A stretch of DNA of 48,095 bases from an uncultured Schlesneria sp. (GTDB taxonomy: Bacteria > Planctomycetota > Planctomycetia > Planctomycetales > Planctomycetaceae). Below are positions 42,458 to 48,095 of this stretch, in pieces. The notes below the pieces were generated by a model, which made no database searches, was not told the origin of the DNA, and saw only the letters and a program-made list of their open reading frames with translations. Position 1 is the first letter of the stretch. Every line of letters starts with the position of its first letter. The stretch is from assembly GCA_903899985.1 (NCBI GenBank), contig CAIULL010000044.1, positions 1 through 48,095 on the forward strand, read 5' to 3'. Both the position numbers and the translations under genes were made by a program.

Positions 42458-44556
42458 CCTGCATCCCTCTCCTTCCGCATGATCACGATGAAAACACCTT
42501 CAGTCTGGTCCGGCAATAATTCCCAGCGATCAGGTTGATCTTTCAACTCGCGAATCTCTTTCGGATGTTTGATCTTCGAGTACTTATGATCCGTATCGAT
42601 CACGATATATTCGGTATCCTCCGGTACTCGATTTCCGTCACCAGCAATTTTCCGCCAGTATTCACTGTAATCATACGAGCGCTCGTGATGAGTGTATCGG
42701 GGATGGACAAAGTCGGTTGAAGCGACCCGGGCAGTTTGAGGGATCAAGTTTCTGATTCGAGCAAACATTTCTGAGCGGTGCGTTGGTCCATAAAGCCGTC
42801 GCCAATGCCAGCTCGAACCAGCATCCCAAAACGGTGTTCCCAGCGGACTGAGGCTGAAAAAGAGTCCCGTCGCGAATGCACTTGTCAATACGAGTCGAGC
42901 CAGGACAGGCGATCCATTGTCTGTTCCGCTCGGCAACTTCCATCGAATTCGCCGTTCAATGGCCTTACAAACCGCTGAGGCTTTCGGTAAGGCAGCGGCA
43001 AGCGACCAGAAGATGACCGCGACAAGCGGCGCATGAAACTGATGCTGTGGAGTACGCGATCCTTCCAGCTCATTCATACACAGGATCGCAAACAACGGTA
43101 ACCCAACGGCAAGTCGAGCCGGCGAGAAAAGAGGCAAGAACGCCAGGGGAGCCAAAAGCGCAATGACGTATAAAGCCGTTTCAGTCGTCACCAGCACTTC
43201 AATGACCGACAATGGTCGAGTCAACCAGGTATGAAGGATCTCTTCAGGAGTCTTTCCAAACCGGGAAAAATAGCTCGCATAATGGACTTCGTCACCCGAT
43301 CGAAACCAGGGCATGATAACTCGCGTTGCAAGCCACAAGTAGACGACACTGAACAAACTCAGCGACAGACCGATAAGTACTTGAGACTTGGATTTGGCTG
43401 TGTTGAGCGTCGAAAGTCGCAAATCTGAGACCATTAAATGTCTGAATGCAATATAGATCCCAAGTGGCCCGAAGATCAGCGTGTAGTCTTCCTTAACGGT
43501 TAAACACAGGCCAATCCCGATCAGTGTTCCAACGAGACTCTTTCGATCGAGCTGGTCAAGTGTCATCAGCAGGAGCGGTATCCCGAAGGACTCGGGCCTG
43601 AACGTCTTCAGATCAATTTCGATGTCGAGAAACTGCATCGGGAAATAGAGCAAATAGGCGATTGCTACAGCCAATGCGGTTCGATCAGATAACGTGTGCC
43701 GACGAGTCATCCAGTACACCGGAAACGCCCCTAAAGCCAGAGCGGTAGAACTTAAGGCTTCAAGCAGGAGATGTGATGGCCACAACACATAAAGCGGCAA
43801 CAGAAAGAGATGCACGAACTGAATGTGCTCGCCGAGGAACAGCCCCCGATCGAGATAACTTCGAAACCCCTTTCCATGCAAAAGATTCCACAGATGCTCC
43901 TCATACATGACCGAATCACCATGAGGAACCAACAGGTTAAAATACAGCCTCCAATTCATCGTTGTAAAAACAATGATGTATAACCCGCAGGCCAACCAGA
44001 GCCTTCTCGAATTAAGCGTCTTGGCTTCTGCTCCTTGAACCGACTGACCGGCCGCGTCAAGTGTCAGCCACGTTGTCATCCAACCGGCAAGGCAACCCGC
44101 CAGCCAGAATTGTGGCGTCACCGACAGCAGTCCCGACAGGCTGGTAAGACCAACCGTTCCAGCGGCGATCCAAAGCCACTCCCACAAATCGATCAGGCAC
44201 CACCAGACCCAGCCGTACCATCCCCATTGGATAAGAGCTTCACTCCACAACATCTTCCGTCTCATGACCAGCCAGATCGTCCCGCCCAGCCAAGTGACTG
44301 CAGCCACGACGAAGCAGGGAACAAAAGTCAACCACGCAGGAAGATCGATCAGATCCGCGTCGGAGTTCGTCATTTTCGACGGAGCCACCGAGCCAGCCAA
44401 TGCGAACCACGTGGCGGGGCTGATGAAGTTAGTCGCCAAAAGGCGAGACGTCAGCCATGTCTGAAAGCACGTGGAAGCCAACAGGACGCCACACGCAACG
44501 AGTGCGAAGGTTCCGATCAATCGGGTTGATTTTGAATTGGTTGGTACAGGACTCAT
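42454..44556 (-). CDS. DUF2079-type polytopic membrane protein
   Basis: About 700 residues from the ATG at 44556 (MSPVPTNSKSTRL); the frame is open to 44658, but that part has no membrane-protein character. More than ten hydrophobic helices are visible. The DUF2079 block is recognisable: GDSVMYEEHLWNLLHGKGF, LGEHIQFVHLFLLPLYVLW, TFRPESFGIPLLLMTLDQL and LTVKEDYTLIFGPLGIYI. The fold is that of GT-C type glycosyltransferases, so lipid-linked sugar transfer is possible but unproven. A soluble C-terminal domain (RVPEDTEYIVIDTDHKYS) ends the protein. It is translationally coupled to mfnB, which is a curious pairing. Confidence 0.82.
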   Translation of the reverse strand: MSPVPTNSKSTRLIGTFALVACGVLLASTCFQTWLTSRLLATNFISPATWFALAGSVAPSKMTNSDADLIDLPAWLTFVPCFVVAAVTWLGGTIWLVMRRKMLWSEALIQWGWYGWVWWCLIDLWEWLWIAAGTVGLTSLSGLLSVTPQFWLAGCLAGWMTTWLTLDAAGQSVQGAEAKTLNSRRLWLACGLYIIVFTTMNWRLYFNLLVPHGDSVMYEEHLWNLLHGKGFRSYLDRGLFLGEHIQFVHLFLLPLYVLWPSHLLLEALSSTALALGAFPVYWMTRRHTLSDRTALAVAIAYLLYFPMQFLDIEIDLKTFRPESFGIPLLLMTLDQLDRKSLVGTLIGIGLCLTVKEDYTLIFGPLGIYIAFRHLMVSDLRLSTLNTAKSKSQVLIGLSLSLFSVVYLWLATRVIMPWFRSGDEVHYASYFSRFGKTPEEILHTWLTRPLSVIEVLVTTETALYVIALLAPLAFLPLFSPARLAVGLPLFAILCMNELEGSRTPQHQFHAPLVAVIFWSLAAALPKASAVCKAIERRIRWKLPSGTDNGSPVLARLVLTSAFATGLFFSLSPLGTPFWDAGSSWHWRRLYGPTHRSEMFARIRNLIPQTARVASTDFVHPRYTHHERSYDYSEYWRKIAGDGNRVPEDTEYIVIDTDHKYSKIKHPKEIRELKDQPDRWELLPDQTEGVFIVIMRKERDAG

Positions 44557-44738
44557 TCCTCTATCGTAATTGGTGAATCCCCGATGGTCGATCCACTTGC
44601 AAACGTTAAAAATCTTCCAAAACCTTATGGGGCCTCTGGGGACAGTCAACTTTCGCAATTTCTCTGTTACACTTTGCCAGAACCTGTTTGCGTGCCGCGC
44701 TCCTGCGAATCATCGCGTCCTGTTCCAAAGCCCGACCA

Positions 44739-45392
44739 ATGTCGATTTCAAGCGAAAAAGTTCAAGCGGCGATTCGACACCTGAAATCCGTCGATCCCGT
44801 GATGGGTGGCCTGATTGATCGAGCCGGACCATTTTCCCTGAAACTGGATCGGAATCGGTTTGGAATGCTGGTCCGATCAATCCTTTCTCAACAAATCTCC
44901 ACAAAAGCGGCGAGGTCGATTCGCTTGAGGCTTGATCAGTTGCTTGATCCACTTCCAATGTCTGCCCAGGCGATTCACGAGCGAACCGACGAGGAGCTTC
45001 GATCAGTTGGGCTATCCCGCCAAAAAGTGACCTATTTGAAGGACCTTTCCTCACGAGTCCTAGACGAACGATTGCAGTTGAATCGGATCGGACGACTTAC
45101 CGACGAAGAGGTGATCGAACATCTCGTTCAGGTCAAGGGGATCGGGCGATGGACGGCTCAAATGTTTCTGATCTTTTCGCTTGGCCGTCTTGATGTGTTT
45201 CCTCATGACGACTTGATTGTCCGGTCTTCGATCAAAGAACTTTATGGACTTGAGGAATTACCAAGCAAACAGCAGAGCCACACGATTGCTGCACCGTGGA
45301 AGCCCTATTCGAGTGTCGCGTCCTGGTATTGCTGGCGATTGATCGACGTCAAAAACAATCTCAAGTTGAATGCAAATCAATATCCGGTCTGA
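44739..45392 (+). CDS. AlkA-type DNA-3-methyladenine glycosylase
   Basis: 217 residues from the ATG at 44739; an earlier in-frame ATG at 44688 would add residues of poor quality. HhH-GPD superfamily protein that excises alkylated bases. Visible are FGMLVRSILSQQISTKAA, the helix-hairpin-helix LVQVKGIGRWTAQMFLIFSL and the catalytic aspartate in DVFPHDDLIVRSSI. The C-terminal KPYSSVASWYCWRLID is the AlkA-like final helix. Length fits the short bacterial MAG II type without the N-terminal AlkA domain. It is divergent from the DUF2079-like gene. Confidence 0.9.
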   Translation: MSISSEKVQAAIRHLKSVDPVMGGLIDRAGPFSLKLDRNRFGMLVRSILSQQISTKAARSIRLRLDQLLDPLPMSAQAIHERTDEELRSVGLSRQKVTYLKDLSSRVLDERLQLNRIGRLTDEEVIEHLVQVKGIGRWTAQMFLIFSLGRLDVFPHDDLIVRSSIKELYGLEELPSKQQSHTIAAPWKPYSSVASWYCWRLIDVKNNLKLNANQYPV

Positions 45393-45551
45393 TTGATGGG
45401 AAAACCACAATCTCTCTCCTAGAATTTGCGCGTCCTTTCGGTCAAGATCGGAAATGGCCGGAGTTTGCGTAAATCGTCCTGAAGACAACGCAGATGCCTG
45501 ACCATGTATCGATTGCTCAGAATCATTCCAAAGTCTCGTTTCGGGTGAACT

Positions 45552-46736
45552 ATGTTGATCTGTCCCCCTTCATTTCGAACCTTATGGATTTTCTGTTTCT
45601 GTTCCATCGTTTCATTTGCGGGCTGCGGCACAACGAAGAAGTCAGGCCCCGTTGCCAGCGAGCCTGTCTCGGTGATCGTGACGGAACCGGTGGAAAAGGA
45701 ATTGGCTGATTTCGCGGAATTCACCGGCCGGACAGATGCAGTGGAATCGGTGGAAATCCGAGCACGTGTCAGTGGCTATCTCAACAAAATCCTCTACAAG
45801 CCGGGCAGTGAAGTGGAGGCTGGTGCACCGTTGTTCGAGATCGATTCACGACCCTACGACGCCATACTGGATCAGAATCTGGGAATTCTGGCGACGTCCG
45901 AGGCGACATTGAAACAAGCCAAGGCGGATATGGCTCGCGCACAGGATCTGCACGATAAGAAGGTCAGCACGCAGTCGGATTACGACAAGGCTGTTGCCGA
46001 TCTGGCTCATGCCGAAGCCTCCATTCAATCGTCACAAGCGAACGTCGCCCAGGCGAAACTCAATCAAGACTTTACCCACGTGTCGGCTCCCGTAGCGGGA
46101 CGGACCAGCCGTGAAATGATCACTATCGGAAATCTGGTCAATGCCGATACCACGGCCTTAACGACAATTGTGTCGATCGATCCGATCTACGCCTATTTTG
46201 ACGTCGATGAACGGACGCTGCTGGATATCCAGAAGCGAATCCGAGAAAAAAAGATGGATTCGGCGCGTGAACGAGATGACGTTCCCATCTACCTCGGCCT
46301 CGCAAATGAGACCGGGTTTCCACATGTCGGGACAATTGACGTGGTCGACAATCGTGTTGATTCCGGTACGGGAACAATGCAGATTCGAGGACGATTCGAC
46401 AACGCAGATCGCGTTCTCACCCCAGGATTGTTCGTAAGGATTCAGTTTCAAATGGGGCCAGCACGTCCCCGATTACTGGTTCCTGAACAAGCGCTGGCTC
46501 AGCAACAGGGGCAACGTTATGTGTACGTGGTCACTCCTGAAAACAAAATCGATCGGCGGAATGTCACTGTTGGCCGTCTTGACGGTTCGATGCGAGTGAT
46601 CGAAACCGGACTCAAGCCGGGTGAAAGCGTGGTTGTTAAAGGACAGCAACGCGTACGGCCTGGGATCGAAGTCCGTGTCGAGACGGAGAAGACAACTGTT
46701 GGTCAATCAGAACCGGCTACCAAAAAGCCGCATTAG
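45552..46736 (+). CDS. RND efflux periplasmic adaptor lipoprotein (MexA/AcrA type)
   Basis: 394 residues. The N-terminus IFCFCSIVSFAGCG is a lipobox-like signal. The adaptor body follows: ADFAEFTGRTDAVESVEIRA, the lipoyl half VSGYLNKILYKPGSEVEAG, a long helical hairpin (LGILATSEATLKQAKADMAR, DYDKAVADLAHAEASI), the second lipoyl half, DFTHVSAPVAGRTSREMI, and beta-barrel and membrane-proximal parts. It connects the inner-membrane RND pump to an outer-membrane channel. The pump gene follows after 133 bases. The exported compounds are unknown. Confidence 0.93.
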   Translation: MLICPPSFRTLWIFCFCSIVSFAGCGTTKKSGPVASEPVSVIVTEPVEKELADFAEFTGRTDAVESVEIRARVSGYLNKILYKPGSEVEAGAPLFEIDSRPYDAILDQNLGILATSEATLKQAKADMARAQDLHDKKVSTQSDYDKAVADLAHAEASIQSSQANVAQAKLNQDFTHVSAPVAGRTSREMITIGNLVNADTTALTTIVSIDPIYAYFDVDERTLLDIQKRIREKKMDSARERDDVPIYLGLANETGFPHVGTIDVVDNRVDSGTGTMQIRGRFDNADRVLTPGLFVRIQFQMGPARPRLLVPEQALAQQQGQRYVYVVTPENKIDRRNVTVGRLDGSMRVIETGLKPGESVVVKGQQRVRPGIEVRVETEKTTVGQSEPATKKPH

Positions 46737-46869
46737 GAGTCGGAAGTCTGAAATCCGGCTGCGGAAAGAAGAATACAAGACTGCCGCTGGAAACCTCAGC
46801 AACGTAACAAAAACAAAATCGAGTATTGGCCGATCGTTAAACCGCTTATCCACCGCCAGGGGTTCTTGA

Positions 46870-48095
46870 ATGCTCGCCCGCTTTTTTATCGACCGGCCTG
46901 TCTTCGCGATTGTCATTTCGCTGGTCATCGTCTTTGCCGGCATTACGGCTTACTTCACCTTGCCCATCGCCCAATACCCCGAGATCACGCCACCTACTGT
47001 TGAAGTGTCATGCAGCTACCCAGGTGCCAGCGCAAAGGTCGTGCAAGAGACGATTGCGGCCCCCATCGAACAGGAAGTCAACGGCGTCGAGAAGATGCTG
47101 TATATGTCGTCCCAAAGCACGAATGACGGCGGCTACAAGTTGAGCGTCACGTTCGAGCTTGGCACCAATCTCGATATGGCTCAGGTGCTCGTGCAGAACC
47201 GAGTCGCTCTCGCGCTGCCCAAATTGCCCGATATTGTCAAAACAACAGGTGTCAGTACGAAGAAAAAATCGCCCAGCATTCTGCTGGTCGTTAACCTGTA
47301 CTCGGATGTGGACGAGTCGACCGGTCAGCCCAAATACAGCCAGTTGTTTCTTAGTAACTATGCCACGATTCAGATGCGCGACGACTTGCTGCGGATCAAA
47401 GGGGTCGGGGATGTGACGTATCTTGGACAGCAGGATTACAGCATGCGAGCCTGGCTGGACCCCGAAAAGATGGCCTCGCGGAATCTGACGGCAGGCGATG
47501 TTGTTAATGCACTGAAAGAACAGAACATCCAGGTGGCGGCAGGTCGAGTTGGCCAGCCACCGGCTCCAAAGGGGATCGATTTTCAGTACACCTTGACAAC
47601 ACTTGGTCGATTGACCGAACCATCTGAATTCGGACAGATCATCGTCAAAACAGGCAGCTCCGGTCAGCCGACGCGCCTCGGTGAAATTGCCCGCCTGGAA
47701 CTGGGCGCCAAAAACGAAGATACGTTATGTACGCTCGACGGAAAACCTTCGGTCGGGATGGCCATCTTTCAAATGCCTGGATCAAACGCCCTGGACACGG
47801 CGAAACGGATCAGGAAAAAGGTCGCGGAACTGGAAACACGTTTCTTCGACGGAATGCACTCCGCCATCGTCTATGACACGACTCCTTTCATCGAAGAATC
47901 GGTCAACGAAGTTTTCAAAGCGCTCCGCGACGCGGTCATCCTGGTGGCCATCGTCGTTCTGCTGTTCCTGCAAGACTGGAAGTCGATGACACTTCCGATG
48001 ATCGACGTTCCCGTTTCCCTGATCGGTACGATGGCCGTGATGTGGTTGATGGGATTCACGCTGAACAACCTGACATTGTTCGGCCTGGTGCTGGC
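46870..48095 (+). CDS. RND efflux pump, inner membrane (AcrB/MexB type), 3' cut by window end
   Basis: The first ~408 residues of a pump normally ~1050 long; the frame runs off the right edge. The start MLARFFIDRPVFAIVISLVI at 46870 is typical for HAE-1 family RND pumps, followed by LPIAQYPEITPPTVEVSCSY, GASAKVVQETIAAPIEQEVN and MLYMSSQSTNDGGYKLSVTF. LFLQDWKSMTLPMIDVPVSL begins the second membrane stretch. It pairs with the adaptor gene upstream and uses proton exchange to drive export. The proton-relay aspartates lie just past the window. Confidence 0.94.
   Translation, partial: MLARFFIDRPVFAIVISLVIVFAGITAYFTLPIAQYPEITPPTVEVSCSYPGASAKVVQETIAAPIEQEVNGVEKMLYMSSQSTNDGGYKLSVTFELGTNLDMAQVLVQNRVALALPKLPDIVKTTGVSTKKKSPSILLVVNLYSDVDESTGQPKYSQLFLSNYATIQMRDDLLRIKGVGDVTYLGQQDYSMRAWLDPEKMASRNLTAGDVVNALKEQNIQVAAGRVGQPPAPKGIDFQYTLTTLGRLTEPSEFGQIIVKTGSSGQPTRLGEIARLELGAKNEDTLCTLDGKPSVGMAIFQMPGSNALDTAKRIRKKVAELETRFFDGMHSAIVYDTTPFIEESVNEVFKALRDAVILVAIVVLLFLQDWKSMTLPMIDVPVSLIGTMAVMWLMGFTLNNLTLFGLVL

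Noticed and set aside
1-48095. tRNA, rRNA and CRISPR arrays
   Set aside because: No cloverleaf-type TpsiC signatures, rRNA-like stretches or regularly spaced repeats were seen by eye; a dedicated scan could still find a tRNA.

Overview
The window reads as a chromosomal piece of a planctomycete, probably of the Planctomycetaceae/Gemmata side of the phylum; this is inference from gene content, not a database match. The markers are two PSD1/DUF1549/DUF1553 'planctomycete cytochrome' proteins each paired with a DUF1501 protein, archaeal-type C1-transfer genes (fhcB, fhcA, fhcD, a formylmethanofuran dehydrogenase D-like protein and a methanofuran-biosynthesis MfnB homologue), a sialate O-acetylesterase-like esterase, and many secreted or lineage-restricted proteins. 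No rRNA, tRNA or CRISPR array was seen.

Layout. 1-149: C-terminal remnant of an ISKra4-like transposase. 0.3-3.8 kb: secreted SGNH esterase with a clear terminator, then a very charged disordered protein. 3.9-11.3 kb: mtaB, a STAS protein and an FmdD-like protein in a tight plus-strand run, facing hypB-hypC on the minus strand, followed by fhcB-fhcA-fhcD. 11.6-23.1 kb: a near-mirror arrangement in which a PSD1-DUF1501 pair on the minus strand and another on the plus strand flank two coupled Band-7/SPFH genes. 23.4-26.7 kb: a family 2 encapsulin shell gene carrying a cyclic-nucleotide-binding domain, followed directly by a SufS-type cysteine desulfurase with a ~200-residue N-terminal extension, the expected cargo. 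26.7-31.5 kb: small membrane protein, lipoprotein and M50-like protease, MgtC-family protein and two unknown proteins, with long apparently empty gaps. 31.6-40.1 kb: sugar block with pgi, a ribose-type binding lipoprotein and permease (no ATPase nearby), class III fructose-1,6-bisphosphatase and a secreted GH32 fructan/sucrose hydrolase. 40.4-44.6 kb: family 2 glycosyltransferase, MfnB and a DUF2079-type membrane protein. 44.7-48.1 kb: AlkA-type glycosylase and an RND efflux pair cut by the window end.

How genes work together. fhcBAD, the FmdD-like protein and MfnB belong to tetrahydromethanopterin/methanofuran-linked C1 oxidation. FhcB keeps the iron-sulfur cysteines and the cysteine expected to bind the Mo/W centre, and a separate FmdD-like subunit is present. 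The metal-dependent dehydrogenase chemistry may therefore survive here, unlike in the methylotroph formyltransferase/hydrolase complex as I remember it. hypB/hypC between these genes is an unexplained association. The encapsulin pair should form a sulfur-handling nanocompartment. The GH32, binding protein, permease, FBPase and Pgi fit use of a fructose-containing sugar.

A family of short hairpin repeats (core CACTGC...GCAGTG flanked by GTGC and TCTTC) is scattered over at least six places, some overlapping coding ends. These repeats, the encapsulin pair, the hyp/C1 association and a permease with a binding-protein-like insert are the most interesting items.
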